Source: Agrobacterium tumefaciens (GTDB lineage: Bacteria > Pseudomonadota > Alphaproteobacteria > Rhizobiales > Rhizobiaceae). Taken from it: a stretch of DNA of 64,000 bases. Every line of letters starts with the position of its first letter. The stretch's first letter is position 1. The notes below the pieces were generated by a model that worked only from the letters and a program-made list of their open reading frames with translations, ran no database searches and was not told the origin of the DNA. Both the position numbers and the translations under genes were made by a program. This document shows positions 40,760 through 50,515 of this stretch, piece after piece. The stretch is taken from assembly GCF_005221325.1 (NCBI RefSeq), contig NZ_CP039889.1:1465501-1529500 (forward strand). Direction: 5' to 3'.

Positions 40760-43096
40760 ATGGCAGTCACGGTCACTGCAGTCATTCTCACTCTGATCGG
40801 CCTTGCGCTGTTCGGTCTCGGCTCTCAGCTCGTCATGTTGGGCGGGAGCTTTTATTATGTCCTTTCCGGGCTGGCCTTCCTGTTGACGGCCGTTCTGCTG
40901 TTCAAGCGCAATCGCGCCGCCCTTCACGTCTATGCTCTCTTCATCGTCGCAACGCTCGCCTGGGCGATCTGGGAAGTCGGTTTCGACTGGTGGCAGCTTG
41001 GACCGCGCGGCGGCATCATCATCGTCATCGGTCTTTGGCTGCTGGTGCCATGGGTCAGAAAACCGCTCGGTTTTTCCAGCCCGACGGGGCTCAGCTATGG
41101 CCCGAATGCCTGGCCGCTGGCGCTGTCCGTTCTCGCCTCCATTGTGGTCGCGGGATATTCCATGGCGCAGGACCCGCATGATCAGCCGGGTTCGCTTCCG
41201 CAGGAGACGGCGTCTGCGGCACCGGTCTATGGCGGCGATGTGCCTGATGGTGAGTGGCATCAATATGGCCGCACGCCCTATGGCCAGCGTTATTCGCCGC
41301 TGACCCAGGTGAATGTCGACAATGTCTCTCAGCTGAAGGAAGCCTGGCGTTATCAGACGGGTGACGTAAAGCTGCCTGACGATGTGGGCGAAACCACCTA
41401 TCAGGTCACGCCGCTCAAGATCGGCAATACGCTTTACATCTGCACACCGCATAATTGGGCGATCGCCATCGACGCCGCCACCGGCAAGGAGAAATGGAAA
41501 TACGACCCCAATGTCGGTCTCAATCCGGACCGCCAGCACCAGACGTGCCGTGGCGTTTCCTATTATGCAGAGCCGAATGCCGCTGCCGGCACGGCCTGCG
41601 CCGAGCGTGTGTACCTGCCGACTTCGGACGCGCGGTTGATCGCGCTTGATGCGGCCACCGGTCAGGTCTGCACCTCCTTTGCAGATCAGGGCGTGCTGCA
41701 TCTTGAACAGGGCATGAAATACAATCCCGCCGGCTATTATTATTCGACCTCGCCGCCGGTCATCGCTGCGGGCAAGATCATCATCGGTGGTGCGGTAAAC
41801 GACAACTATTCCACGCAGGAACAGTCGGGCGTCATCCGTGCTTTTGATGTGAATAGCGGCGCGCTCATCTGGAACTGGGATTCCGGCAATCCGCAAAAGA
41901 CCGAGCCGATCGCGGCGGGTGAGACCTATACGACCAACTCGCCCAACAGCTGGTCGGTGCTGAGCTATGACGAAGGTCTCGGCCTCATTTACGTCCCGCT
42001 CGGCAATCAGGTTCCGGACCAGCTCGGCATGGGCCGCAGCGAAAATGTGGAGAAATACTCCTCCTCGATTGTCGCGCTCGATATCAATACGGGCAAAGAC
42101 CGCTGGGTGCGCCAGACGGTCCATCACGATCTCTGGGACATGGACGTGCCGGCCCAGCCGGTACTGCTCGACATCACCAAGGATGGCCAGACGGTTCCCG
42201 CCCTCGTTGGCCCCACCAAGCAGGGTGATATCTATGTGCTGGATCGGCGCTCGGGTGAGCCGCTTTTGCCGATCACGGAAGAACCGGCACCGACCGGCGC
42301 CATTCCCGAGGACTTCACCTCCCCGACGCAGCCGACGACGGCGCTGTCCTTCAAGCCGGAGCCGCTGAAGGAAAAGGACATGTGGGGCGTCTCCATGTTC
42401 GACCAGCTCGCCTGCCGCATCCGCTTCCATCAGCTGAACTACAAGGGTCGCTATACGCCGCCTTCGCTCAACGGCTCGATCATCTATCCCGGCAATTTCG
42501 GCACGTTCAACTGGGGCAGCGTTGCGGTCGATCCCGAGCGTCAGGTGATGTTCGGCATGCCGACCTATCTCGCTTTCACCTCGCAGCTCGTGCCGCGTGC
42601 CGAGATTCCGCCGAAGGGACAGGACGAAAAGGGCAGCGAGCAGGGCCTCAACCGCAATGACGGCGCACCCTATGGTGTCTTCATGGGACCGTTCCTTGGT
42701 CCGCTGAAAATCCCCTGCCAGGCGCCGCCATGGGGTTATGTCGCGGGTGCCGATTTGCGGACCGGCGATATCGCCTACAAGCACAAGAACGGCACGGTCT
42801 ATGACATGACGCCGCTGCCGCTGCCCTTCAAGGTGGGCGTGCCGGGTATTGGCGGGCCGATGATCACCAAGGGCGGTGTCGCCTTCCTCGGTGCAGCCGT
42901 CGACAACTATCTGCGCGCCTATGATCTCACCACTGGCAAGCAGCTCTGGGAAGCGCGTCTGCCGGCCGGCGGTCAGGCAACGCCCATGACCTATTCGCTT
43001 GAAAACGGAAAGCAATATGTGGTGATGGTCGCAGGCGGCCACGGTTCGGTTGGAACCAAGCCTGGTGATTACGTGATCGCTTATACGCTGCCGTAA
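40760..43096 (+). CDS. gcd: Membrane-bound PQQ-dependent glucose dehydrogenase
   Basis: 778 residues. Residues 1-140 hold about five membrane helices (MAVTVTAVILTLIGLALFGL onward), then the periplasmic eight-bladed PQQ propeller with tryptophan-docking repeats (IAIDAATGKEKWKYDPNVGL; ALDAATGQVCTSFADQGVLH; DINTGKDRWVRQTVHHDLWD). It oxidises glucose to gluconate in the periplasm and passes electrons to ubiquinone. Length is typical of GcdA. Requires PQQ, whose genes are not in this window. Confidence 0.92.
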   Translation: MAVTVTAVILTLIGLALFGLGSQLVMLGGSFYYVLSGLAFLLTAVLLFKRNRAALHVYALFIVATLAWAIWEVGFDWWQLGPRGGIIIVIGLWLLVPWVRKPLGFSSPTGLSYGPNAWPLALSVLASIVVAGYSMAQDPHDQPGSLPQETASAAPVYGGDVPDGEWHQYGRTPYGQRYSPLTQVNVDNVSQLKEAWRYQTGDVKLPDDVGETTYQVTPLKIGNTLYICTPHNWAIAIDAATGKEKWKYDPNVGLNPDRQHQTCRGVSYYAEPNAAAGTACAERVYLPTSDARLIALDAATGQVCTSFADQGVLHLEQGMKYNPAGYYYSTSPPVIAAGKIIIGGAVNDNYSTQEQSGVIRAFDVNSGALIWNWDSGNPQKTEPIAAGETYTTNSPNSWSVLSYDEGLGLIYVPLGNQVPDQLGMGRSENVEKYSSSIVALDINTGKDRWVRQTVHHDLWDMDVPAQPVLLDITKDGQTVPALVGPTKQGDIYVLDRRSGEPLLPITEEPAPTGAIPEDFTSPTQPTTALSFKPEPLKEKDMWGVSMFDQLACRIRFHQLNYKGRYTPPSLNGSIIYPGNFGTFNWGSVAVDPERQVMFGMPTYLAFTSQLVPRAEIPPKGQDEKGSEQGLNRNDGAPYGVFMGPFLGPLKIPCQAPPWGYVAGADLRTGDIAYKHKNGTVYDMTPLPLPFKVGVPGIGGPMITKGGVAFLGAAVDNYLRAYDLTTGKQLWEARLPAGGQATPMTYSLENGKQYVVMVAGGHGSVGTKPGDYVIAYTLP

Positions 43097-43117
43097 GGTC
43101 CTCGGGCTTTCACGCAC

Positions 43118-43152
43118 AAAAAAACCGGAATGGGTGACCATTCCGGTTTTTG
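43118..43152. terminator. Bidirectional terminator between gcd and the ferritin-like gene
   Basis: AAAAACCGGAATGG-GTGA-CCATTCCGGTTTTT, a long stem with A/T tracts on both sides, between two convergent genes. Confidence 0.85.
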
Positions 43153-43169
43153 TTTTGGGGCCGCGCGCC

Positions 43170-43670
43170 TTACGCCGCCTTTTTCTCCGCAGCGGCATTG
43201 ACCGAGGTCTTGGCAAGCATGGTCAGCGCCTCGTCGGTCTTTGTCTCTTCCTTGAGCGTGGCATCCAGCAGCGAGACCGCCTTCGTGTGGCCCAGCTTTT
43301 CCGCCCAGGCTTTCAGCGTGCCGTAGCGGGCGATCTCATAGTGCTCGACCGCCTGTGCCGAGGAAACGAGACCGGCATCGAGTGCTGGCGTGCCCTTGAA
43401 ATCGTCGATGATCTCTTCACCTTCTGCGATGATGCCCTGAATGGCTTCACAGGTCTTGCCCTGTGCCCGCTTGCCAATGATCTCGAACACCTCCTGCAGG
43501 CGTTCGACGTGGCCCTGGGTTTCTTCCTTGTGCTTTTCAAAAGCCTGTTTCAGCTTCGGGTCGGTTGCTGCCCGGGCCATTTTCGGCAGGGCTTTCAGGA
43601 TTTGCCTTTCGGCATAATAGATATCCTTCAGCGTATCGTAAAACAGGTCGTCGAGTTTCTTCTCGGCCAT
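43170..43670 (-). CDS. YciE/YciF-type ferritin-like protein (DUF892)
   Basis: 166 residues from ATG 43670 with a good ribosome site; a longer frame from 43781 is unlikely. MAEKKLDDLFYDTLKDIYYA, then QILKALPKMARAATDPKLKQ and EVFEIIGKRAQGKTCEAIQG match the DUF892 stress-related four-helix family. The acidic/His residues expected for a di-iron site are spread over the helices. A role in envelope or oxidative stress is inferred from the family. Confidence 0.88.
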   Translation of the reverse strand: MAEKKLDDLFYDTLKDIYYAERQILKALPKMARAATDPKLKQAFEKHKEETQGHVERLQEVFEIIGKRAQGKTCEAIQGIIAEGEEIIDDFKGTPALDAGLVSSAQAVEHYEIARYGTLKAWAEKLGHTKAVSLLDATLKEETKTDEALTMLAKTSVNAAAEKKAA

Positions 43671-43840
43671 TGTTCCTTCTCCCATGAAGTGAATGGATGA
43701 CGTGCGCTCATGCGCACCGGAAACAAACTTTTTACCGGTCCTATGGTTCCGGGTTGGTTGTGCGCAACGTTTATATTGCACGCGCGGAACAAACCCGCCT
43801 TTGCGAACTTAGTGTGAGCAAATCCGGGAGGAGTGCGATA

Positions 43841-44326
43841 ATGCCCCAAAGTCTGGCAGAAGAATTTTCCATGAATATTTCCATCCCCTTCGAGGTGCTG
43901 CTGGTGCGCGTGTTCGGCGCGGTCATCCTGTGCGGCCTTATCGGTCTGGAGCGGGAATTCCATAAGAATACCGCCGGTCTGCGTACCAACATGCTGATCG
44001 GCCTTGCCGCAGTCACCTTCTGCATCATCACCATCCACATGATGGAAACGATGGCGGAAGGCCATGAGGCGGCGCGGCTCGATCCCATCCGGCTGGTGGA
44101 AGCCGTGACGGCAGGCATCGCCTTTCTTGCGGCGGGCGTGGTCGTTTATACCAGAGGCAATGTCAAAGGCCTGACGACCGGCGCCAGCATGTGGCTGTCT
44201 GCGGCAATCGGCCTTTCCGCCGGTCTCGGCATGTGGCCACTCGCCCTTGTTGCCGCGGGCGCCGGTATCGTTGTCCTGTGGACGCTCCGCCGCCTGCAGG
44301 TGGCGGCCGGCATCAAGGATGATTGA
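43841..44326 (+). CDS. MgtC/SapB-family membrane protein
   Basis: 161 residues from ATG 43841 with GGGAGGAG upstream; a longer frame from 43697 reads through the upstream gap. Four to five membrane helices. The family core is VFGAVILCGLIGLEREFHKN, AGLRTNMLIGLAAVTFCIIT, GIAFLAAGVVVYTRGNVKGL. Family members act in magnesium homeostasis and acid/virulence adaptation in other bacteria; this one lacks the long C-terminal domain of Salmonella MgtC. Convergent with the next gene, 6 bp apart. Confidence 0.85.
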   Translation: MPQSLAEEFSMNISIPFEVLLVRVFGAVILCGLIGLEREFHKNTAGLRTNMLIGLAAVTFCIITIHMMETMAEGHEAARLDPIRLVEAVTAGIAFLAAGVVVYTRGNVKGLTTGASMWLSAAIGLSAGLGMWPLALVAAGAGIVVLWTLRRLQVAAGIKDD

Positions 44327-44332
44327 AGCGTA

Positions 44333-45559
44333 TCAGCCGAAGCGGAAGAGATCGGCGTCGGGATCCTTGCCGCCATTGACGGCGGCCGCCACGATTTCGG
44401 CGGCGATCTGGCTGAAGGTGATGCCATTGCCGCCGAAGCCCATCACGGCATAGACGTTTTTCATGCCCGGCACCGCGCCGATCAGCGGCAGGCCGGTGGT
44501 GGTGGTGCCGAAGGCGGCCGCCCAGCGATAGTCCGGCTCGTCCATATCGATGCCGAGAAGCTTTTCGATCTTGCGGCGGATCGTCTGCGCCTTGTCGGCC
44601 AGTTTGCGCTCCGACTGGTAGGAGGTGGAATTTTCCTCATCCTCACCTCCGGCGATCACCCGCCCGTCGCGGTCGGTGCGCAGGTAGAGATAGGGATCGG
44701 ACGCTTCCCAGACGATATGGCTCTCCAGCCAGCCGGGTAGATCGAGCCCCTTTTTGCTCGCCAACGCCCAGGTGGAAATGATCTGGTGTTTCGGGCTCTC
44801 CAGTATTTTCAGGAATTCATAGCCGGTGCAGAAGACGACGTTGCGTGCGGAAAGGATTTTGCCGTCGGCGGTCGCTAGGACCACCTCGTCGCCGAGATTT
44901 CTGAGATCGGTAATCTCAAGCTTCGAGACGATTTCAGCGCCTGCGGCCGCCGTATGGCGCAGCAGGCCGGCCGTCAGCTGCGCCGGATTGGCTGAGGCCG
45001 AGATGTCGCTGAGGATGGCGGCGGTACGATTGAGGCCATATTGCTCTCGCAATTCCCCGGTGGAGAGGAAGCGGGCTTCGATGCCGGCCTCTTCGCGCGC
45101 GGCCGCTTCGGCTTTCAATGCGCGCGATCCCATTTCGTCTCCGGCGAGATAAAGCGCCTGTTTGCGTTTCATGCTGCAGGAAATGCCGAGCGAAGAAACG
45201 ATTTCCTCCAGACGCAGGACGGCGCGGGCGGAACGCTGCCATGCGCTGTCGGCGGCATCCTTGCCGATCATCTTTCTGAGTTCCGTCAGGGGCGTGTCGA
45301 TCTCGTGCTGTATCATCGCCGTGCTGGCCACACTGCTGCCCATGACCGGTTCGCGCCGGTCGATGATGAGCGTCGTCTGTCCCGACCTGTGCAGGGCATG
45401 GGACACTAGCGCGCCGCTGATGCCGGCCCCGACGACGATCGTGTCGTAATGGTTGGTGGCCGGTGTATGCCTGCTGCGGACACCGATGCGTGGGCTATCG
45501 GCCCATATCGGCTTTGAATCCCTGAGATCGCGTTCTTTCGTCAGTTCCGATGTCGGCAT
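44333..45559 (-). CDS. FAD-dependent amine/amino acid oxidase-family protein (DAO type)
   Basis: 408 residues. N-terminal FAD site DTIVVGAGISGALVSHALHR (residues about 39-58) after a polar N-terminal extension. DAO features: GGEDEENSTSYQ and the C-terminal VYAVMGFGGNGITFSQIAAE. It oxidises an amine or amino acid with FAD. A conserved Arg/Tyr pocket is not assignable from sequence alone, so the substrate is unknown. Divergent from the gene at 46000. Confidence 0.8.
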   Translation of the reverse strand: MPTSELTKERDLRDSKPIWADSPRIGVRSRHTPATNHYDTIVVGAGISGALVSHALHRSGQTTLIIDRREPVMGSSVASTAMIQHEIDTPLTELRKMIGKDAADSAWQRSARAVLRLEEIVSSLGISCSMKRKQALYLAGDEMGSRALKAEAAAREEAGIEARFLSTGELREQYGLNRTAAILSDISASANPAQLTAGLLRHTAAAGAEIVSKLEITDLRNLGDEVVLATADGKILSARNVVFCTGYEFLKILESPKHQIISTWALASKKGLDLPGWLESHIVWEASDPYLYLRTDRDGRVIAGGEDEENSTSYQSERKLADKAQTIRRKIEKLLGIDMDEPDYRWAAAFGTTTTGLPLIGAVPGMKNVYAVMGFGGNGITFSQIAAEIVAAAVNGGKDPDADLFRFG

Positions 45560-45999
45560 GAAAATGTCCTGAAAGGCGTCTCTACCCGGTCGCCGGCGAT
45601 ATTAAGGGGGCCATGGGCAGGGCGAATAACAATGCGCGCGATGCTACGCGTGCGACCGATCAGAATCTGTCTGACACCGTCATCATTCCCATATTTTCGA
45701 TTGGCCACTGCCGCCATGGCGCCCCCTGATGTGGAGGTATAACGCAACGGCGTTTTTCCGGTTCCGTCCGTTTGTTTTACGCGAGCCTGCCCGCTGCGCC
45801 TGGTGTCAGAACGGGTTCGTCATTGAAGGCCACGAGGCATCCCCCTCGGAGGACGACCGCTGTTGACGATCACAGCTCGACTACGGACGAGAGCCGCTAC
45901 TTTGTCGGTTATTTCAAGCAGTTGCAAAACCCTTACAACCGGGCCATGAAATGAATTGCCTGAAGATCGCCTTTCACGAAACCGTTTCAAGGATCGCCC
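45560..45999. other. Intergenic region of 440 bp, divergent promoters expected
   Basis: The gap lies between a minus-strand oxidase and a plus-strand DUF4034-type gene. Small open frames (e.g. 45772-45954 on +) show no domain or ribosome site. No clear -35/-10 pair was identified. Confidence 0.5.
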
Positions 46000-48042
46000 A
46001 TGCCGATTGTCGAAAGCTTGCCTCCCTTGTCGCTGAATGGGCCGCTGTGGATTCGCCTGCGCCAGCAGGAGGAACTGCGCAAGGTGATGCTTGAGCGGCG
46101 TTTCGACGAGGTCGAACGTCTTTTGGCGGAACTGGAAGAGGCATGGTGGCAAGCCGATGCCGTTCCGGACGATCGCTACACCTTTCTTGCAACCAGCTCC
46201 GCCCTGTTCGACAATGCGGGTGTCGATGCGGCCCTGCGGCTTGAACTATTGAATGAGTGGGTTCGATCCCACCCTGCCTCCTACCATGCGCATATGATTT
46301 CCGGTGAATATTACTTTCGCCGGGCCTGCGATATCCGCACGGCGTCGTGGGCATCGGAGGTTGGGGAAGATCAGTGGATCGCCGCGCATATGGCCTGCAT
46401 CGACGCAGCCGAATATCTGTTGAAGGCAATGGCGCTGTCCCAGAGGCCGGCGGTCGCCTGCGAAACCATGATGCAGATCTGCCAGTATCTCGGCCAGCCG
46501 GATTTCATCGATGCGCTGTTTGACGGCGGGCCGGTTCAAAACACCATGCAACGGGATGAATTCGAGGCGGATATTTACGAGGCGGCTTGCGCCCAGCTTG
46601 CAAGGTACGGGCTGAAACCGCCCGGCATCGCCACCGCAACGCTTCCTGTTTCCGCGCCGCCGGTAGAGGAGGGAGATCTTCAAAATCCCGGTTATTACTG
46701 GCTGCGTTATTGCCTTTCGTTCAAGCCCGGCTGGGGGGATGTGCTTGCGGAATATGCGCAATATCTGAGCGCACGCTGGGGCGGTTCGGAAGGTGAGGTT
46801 GAAAAATTCGCGTCCAGCCCCCTGTGCTCGCAATTGAGCGAAAAGGAACGCAACGCTGTCCGCTGGCCAGGCGTTCACGATACGCTGACAATTCCTGATT
46901 ATCCCGAGCCGGACGATGTTCGAGGCGCTGCGGAGCGGAAGAAAAAATTCGAACAATGGCTGTTGCGAGACCTTCCCGATCGGCTGCGGTTCATTGCTCT
47001 CGGCAAATATGCCAACTTTACGCACTATTCCCTGCAGGATGCGGAACTGGCGCATCGGCGCCATGTCGAATCTGTCCGCTATCTGAGAGAGCCGGGAACA
47101 TATCCCGGCGTGGACGGGCCGTTCCGGGACTTCACCAACCTGATGTTGATCCACCATGTCGAGGATGTGGAAGGCGCCTATGCGCGGGTGCTGGAAACTG
47201 CCGTGCGCCGTTTCGATGAACCGACGATGCTGACCATGGGGGCCTTTGCCTGGCAGTTCGGCATGTGGGGCATAGAGGCGGACCCCGTGATCGCCACGCG
47301 TTTGATCGACCGGGCGGCGGCGCTTGCACCGCTTTACGAGCCGGATGAATTCACGCCGATGCATGCCTGCCGGATGATCTGGGACGGTGGCTTCCAGGAC
47401 GAGTCGGCTTATCTCACGCGTGCCTTTGCGGAGAGACGTGTCTATGGGGCTGCGGCCAGCATGTATGATATCGTCAGGGGCACCCGGGATGATGCCAAAC
47501 CGCATCTGCTTGACGTGGGCCAGGCGGATCACTGGCTTGAGCGAGCCGTCGAGGAAGGGGACCCGGTTGCGTTCTACAACTACGCCTGGCAGCTTGAAAA
47601 TGTTCAAAAAGCCGATCTGACGATCCGCGCAAACTTCGAACGGGTTCGCAACCTCTATGTCGGGGCAATGCATGGGGGCGTGGAGCTATCCGCGATCAAG
47701 GTGGCAAGTGTCAGCCGCCGGCATGGAACGCCGGAGGAAAAGCAGCAGGCCGTTGCCAACATGAAATCCCTTGTTGGTCACGACGACGATCATCTTGCCG
47801 GCGAAGCCTATGGTGAGGTCGTCCTCGCCTATAAATACGGCGATGGCGTTCCTAAGAGCGAGTTTGTCGCCATGCAGTGGTTTGATCGATACAAGGAGCT
47901 TTTCCCCGATCATTCGTCACTCGATTGGATGGAAACGCAGATTTACGGTTCGGGCGGCTGGCAAATGGCCGGGCGGGCGATCCGCGCTTTCTTCGGCAAC
48001 AAACTTTCCAGTGACCATTTACCGCCGAAGTTAGGGCCATGA
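46000..48042 (+). CDS. DUF4034-like protein with tetratricopeptide/Sel1-like repeats
   Basis: 680 residues starting MPIVESLPPLSLNGPLWIRL. The N-terminal part (EVERLLAELEEAWWQADAVP, then ASYHAHMISGEYYFRRACDI) matches the DUF4034 type. The C-terminal part has degenerate helix-turn-helix pairs (ASVSRRHGTPEEKQQAVANM; EVVLAYKYGDGVPKSEFVAM), like Sel1 repeats, ending FFGNKLSSDHLPPKLGP. It has no signal peptide or membrane segment. Probably an intracellular scaffold; function unknown. Confidence 0.65.
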   Translation: MPIVESLPPLSLNGPLWIRLRQQEELRKVMLERRFDEVERLLAELEEAWWQADAVPDDRYTFLATSSALFDNAGVDAALRLELLNEWVRSHPASYHAHMISGEYYFRRACDIRTASWASEVGEDQWIAAHMACIDAAEYLLKAMALSQRPAVACETMMQICQYLGQPDFIDALFDGGPVQNTMQRDEFEADIYEAACAQLARYGLKPPGIATATLPVSAPPVEEGDLQNPGYYWLRYCLSFKPGWGDVLAEYAQYLSARWGGSEGEVEKFASSPLCSQLSEKERNAVRWPGVHDTLTIPDYPEPDDVRGAAERKKKFEQWLLRDLPDRLRFIALGKYANFTHYSLQDAELAHRRHVESVRYLREPGTYPGVDGPFRDFTNLMLIHHVEDVEGAYARVLETAVRRFDEPTMLTMGAFAWQFGMWGIEADPVIATRLIDRAAALAPLYEPDEFTPMHACRMIWDGGFQDESAYLTRAFAERRVYGAAASMYDIVRGTRDDAKPHLLDVGQADHWLERAVEEGDPVAFYNYAWQLENVQKADLTIRANFERVRNLYVGAMHGGVELSAIKVASVSRRHGTPEEKQQAVANMKSLVGHDDDHLAGEAYGEVVLAYKYGDGVPKSEFVAMQWFDRYKELFPDHSSLDWMETQIYGSGGWQMAGRAIRAFFGNKLSSDHLPPKLGP

Positions 48043-48096
48043 CATTCCCTCCATGGGAGGGGTTAGTGCGATCGGGTTTTTCCGGTTCTGTGGCTC

Positions 48097-48537
48097 TCAT
48101 TTTGCAGGGTCGATGAGAGCAATGCCGAATTCCCTGTTATAACTGCGCCGCAGTTCTGCGGGCGTTTCGCGAATGACCACCTCCAGAGTAGGACGCACCA
48201 CGCCCTTCAGAAAATGTCCGCCTCTTGTGGACCCGTCGGCAAAACCAAGAACCACATGCAGATGCGGATTGGGCACACCGTTCTCGTCCAGGGTAATGTC
48301 CCCCAGCAGGCTCAGAACTTCGCTTTGATCGGTGACCGGAATTTCACTGTAGTCCTGTGTGGACAGATCAAAAAAGGCCAGTGTTGCCGTAGCGAAGGCG
48401 CCAATCGCGGTGACCGAGGCGGCGTTGATATTCTCGGCCTTCGCAAAACGCCTGATGGCCTCGAAGGCTTCTTCCCCGGGATCGATGACGAGGATGAAGG
48501 TGCGCTCCGCGCCGCTTGCCAGCAATCTGCTTTTCAT
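48097..48537 (-). CDS. PPC/DUF296 domain protein
   Basis: 146 residues, MKSRLLASGAERTFILVIDP. The PPC fold region has ASVTAIGAFATATLAFFDLS, LSLLGDITLDENGVPNPHLH and HVVLGFADGSTRGGHFLKGV. The His/Gly motif HLHVVLG in this family may bind a ligand or metal. In plants the domain is part of AHL DNA-binding proteins; bacterial single-domain versions have unknown function. Head of a leftward group with the PfpI-like gene upstream at 62 bp. Confidence 0.8.
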   Translation of the reverse strand: MKSRLLASGAERTFILVIDPGEEAFEAIRRFAKAENINAASVTAIGAFATATLAFFDLSTQDYSEIPVTDQSEVLSLLGDITLDENGVPNPHLHVVLGFADGSTRGGHFLKGVVRPTLEVVIRETPAELRRSYNREFGIALIDPAK

Positions 48538-48598
48538 ATCTTCCTCCCAAATAGAAATGCCGCCGGGAAACCGGCGGCATGGGGATGTGGTGCGTGCC

Positions 48599-49159
48599 TT
48601 AAGCGGCGCGACGTTCGTGGCGACCTTCCTCGACCTCTTCCACGATCTTGGCGACGAAGGCGTCGAGATCGTCAGGGCTGCGGGAGGTGATGATCCCCTT
48701 GTCGGTCACTACCTTTTCATCCTTCCAGTTGGCGCCGGCATTCTTGAGGTCGGTCTTGATCGACCAGTAAGAGGTGGCATCGCGGCCCCGCAGGGCATCC
48801 GCTTCGATGAGCAGCCACGGCGCATGGCAGATGGCCGCAACGACCTTGCCGGACGTGACGAAATCGCGGACCACCCGCATCGCATTTTCGTCATGGCGCA
48901 GAATATCCGGGTTTATCTGGCCGCCGGGGAGAACCAGCGCGTCAAAATCTTCCATTTTTACGGCCTTGGCGGAAAGATCGACGGTGATGCTGTCACCCCA
49001 GTCCTTTTTGTCCCAGCTCTTGATCTCGCCCTCCTTGATGGAAGCGATCTTCACATCTGCACCCTTGGCCTTCAGCTGATCATAGGGCACGCGCAATTCG
49101 GAACGCTCATAGCCGTCCGTTGCGAGAATGAGGATTTTTGCAGCGTTGATGGCAGTCAT
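48599..49159 (-). CDS. DJ-1/PfpI-family protein (YhbO-like)
   Basis: 186 residues starting MTAINAAKILILATDGYERS. The nucleophile elbow AAICHAPWLLIEADALRG carries the conserved Cys-His, and an upstream Glu lies in TDGYERSELRVPYDQL. Family members act as glyoxalase/deglycase-like stress proteins or chaperones. It is followed by the PPC-domain gene and preceded, at 17 bp, by a small conserved-looking gene, suggesting a stress operon. Confidence 0.85.
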   Translation of the reverse strand: MTAINAAKILILATDGYERSELRVPYDQLKAKGADVKIASIKEGEIKSWDKKDWGDSITVDLSAKAVKMEDFDALVLPGGQINPDILRHDENAMRVVRDFVTSGKVVAAICHAPWLLIEADALRGRDATSYWSIKTDLKNAGANWKDEKVVTDKGIITSRSPDDLDAFVAKIVEEVEEGRHERRAA

Positions 49160-49176
49160 GTCTGTCTCCTTTGGGT

Positions 49177-49398
49177 TCAGTCATCCTTGTCGGAATTGAT
49201 GGAGGGCAGGAAAAACTCCACGTCCTTGCGGCGCTCCGCATCGAGATTTTCGATATGCGTTTGCCAGAATCGCTCGGCTTCCGCCGGTTCGTGTTCCCAT
49301 TGGCGCACGAAGGTCTTGTTGTCGTCGATCATCACCTGACGCGTGCCGCCAAGCCGCAGATATTCTTCCGCAAGTTTGCGCGTTTCGGTTTTTTCCAT
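49177..49398 (-). CDS. Small hypothetical protein upstream of the PfpI-like gene
   Basis: 73 residues from ATG 49398 (MEKTETRKLAEEYLRLGGTR), with GGAG upstream; longer frames reach 49518 but lack a site. Charged and helical, with RQWEHEPAEAERFWQTHIEN. No domain recognised. It is 17 bp before the PfpI-like start, so probably co-transcribed. Confidence 0.6.
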   Translation of the reverse strand: MEKTETRKLAEEYLRLGGTRQVMIDDNKTFVRQWEHEPAEAERFWQTHIENLDAERRKDVEFFLPSINSDKDD

Positions 49399-49687
49399 GT
49401 TGCGGCTCCTTATGGAGGGAAAGCGGGACGGAGGGACGCCGGATGGGTGAGAAGCTCGGCTGCCATTTCGTTGGCCACGGGGAGAAAACGGAAAAATCCC
49501 GGTGTTCTTCGGCACCATCGCGTCCGTTTGACACGGCGGCCCTCCTGTCTGAACAACGTCAGCTTTCCGGTATAGTTCCGCAGTTTTCCGAACGACTTTA
49601 TCGGCTCGCGCAAATGAATAGTGCGCAATTTTAACCGGAACAAACCGGCGTCTTCCACTGTTTTACACCCCATGCAGGGGAGGCAGC

Positions 49688-50515
49688 ATGGCAGCCAGAA
49701 ACGACGACAAATATCGCGGCGATACTGAAAACAAAGGTTTCTGGTCGATCGACTTCGGGCAGTCACCGGTTGTCGGCACGGCTATTCACGACGGTCATTT
49801 CATCCGTTCGGATATGGTCGACCTGATGGCTCTTTCTCCGGAACAAAGGCTGCGTGAGGAAGATCCGTTCACCGCTGACATGATTGCGGGACTTACAAAC
49901 CGCATCGTCGTGCACCATTCACGTTTCGAAATCGATCTCAACCGCGCGGCCGATCAGGCGATCTATTTGAAGCCGGAGCAATCCTGGGGGCTTGAGGTCT
50001 GGAACGAGGAACCATCACAAGACGCGGTTCGCCAGTCACTCGGTTTTCATGCGGATTATTACGCGATGCTTGAAAGCGTTCTCTCGGCCGTCGAGCGGCG
50101 GTATGGGGCTTTCGTGGTGCTGGATGTGCACAGCTACAATCATCGCCGCCAGGGCGCCAGCGAGCCGCCAACGGCGCAGGCGGAAGCACCCGATATCAAT
50201 ATCGGCACGTTTTCAATGGATCGCAACCGCTGGAACGATGTGGTCAGTGCGGTGGGGCAGCATTTCGCATCCGCGACCATCGGCGGTCGCCGCCTTGATG
50301 TGCGCGAGAACGTGGCCTTTCAGGGCAAGGGGGAACAGACCCGCTTCATTCACGAACGTTTTGCGGAGAACGGCTGCGCCATTGCAGTCGAGTTCAAGAA
50401 GTTCTTCATGGACGAGTGGACGGGAGAGCCGGACAGGCGTGTGGTTTCGGATATCAGAGAGACTGTCGCTGCTCTTCAGCCGGTTCTCGAAGAGTGCCTG
50501 AGGTCGCGGCGATGA
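49688..50515 (+). CDS. N-formylglutamate amidohydrolase-family protein
   Basis: 275 residues from ATG 49688 (GGGGAGG upstream). It carries GTAIHDGHFIRSDMVDLMAL, VVHHSRFEIDLNRAADQAIY and VVLDVHSYNHRRQGASE, the metal-binding features of the family (HxxxE/HS patterns). Members hydrolyse N-formyl or other amides. Its stop overlaps the next start (ATGA), and the operon also holds a QEGLA metalloprotein and an ATP-grasp ligase, so it may act on a peptide-like product rather than histidine degradation. Confidence 0.8.
   Translation: MAARNDDKYRGDTENKGFWSIDFGQSPVVGTAIHDGHFIRSDMVDLMALSPEQRLREEDPFTADMIAGLTNRIVVHHSRFEIDLNRAADQAIYLKPEQSWGLEVWNEEPSQDAVRQSLGFHADYYAMLESVLSAVERRYGAFVVLDVHSYNHRRQGASEPPTAQAEAPDINIGTFSMDRNRWNDVVSAVGQHFASATIGGRRLDVRENVAFQGKGEQTRFIHERFAENGCAIAVEFKKFFMDEWTGEPDRRVVSDIRETVAALQPVLEECLRSRR

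Noticed and set aside
40754..43216. Minus-strand open frame of 820 codons
   Set aside because: It is a shadow of gcd with an Arg/His-rich composition typical of antisense reading of a GC-rich gene.
45772..45954. Plus-strand frame of 60 codons in the gap before the DUF4034-like gene
   Set aside because: No ribosome site or domain; considered part of a divergent regulatory region.
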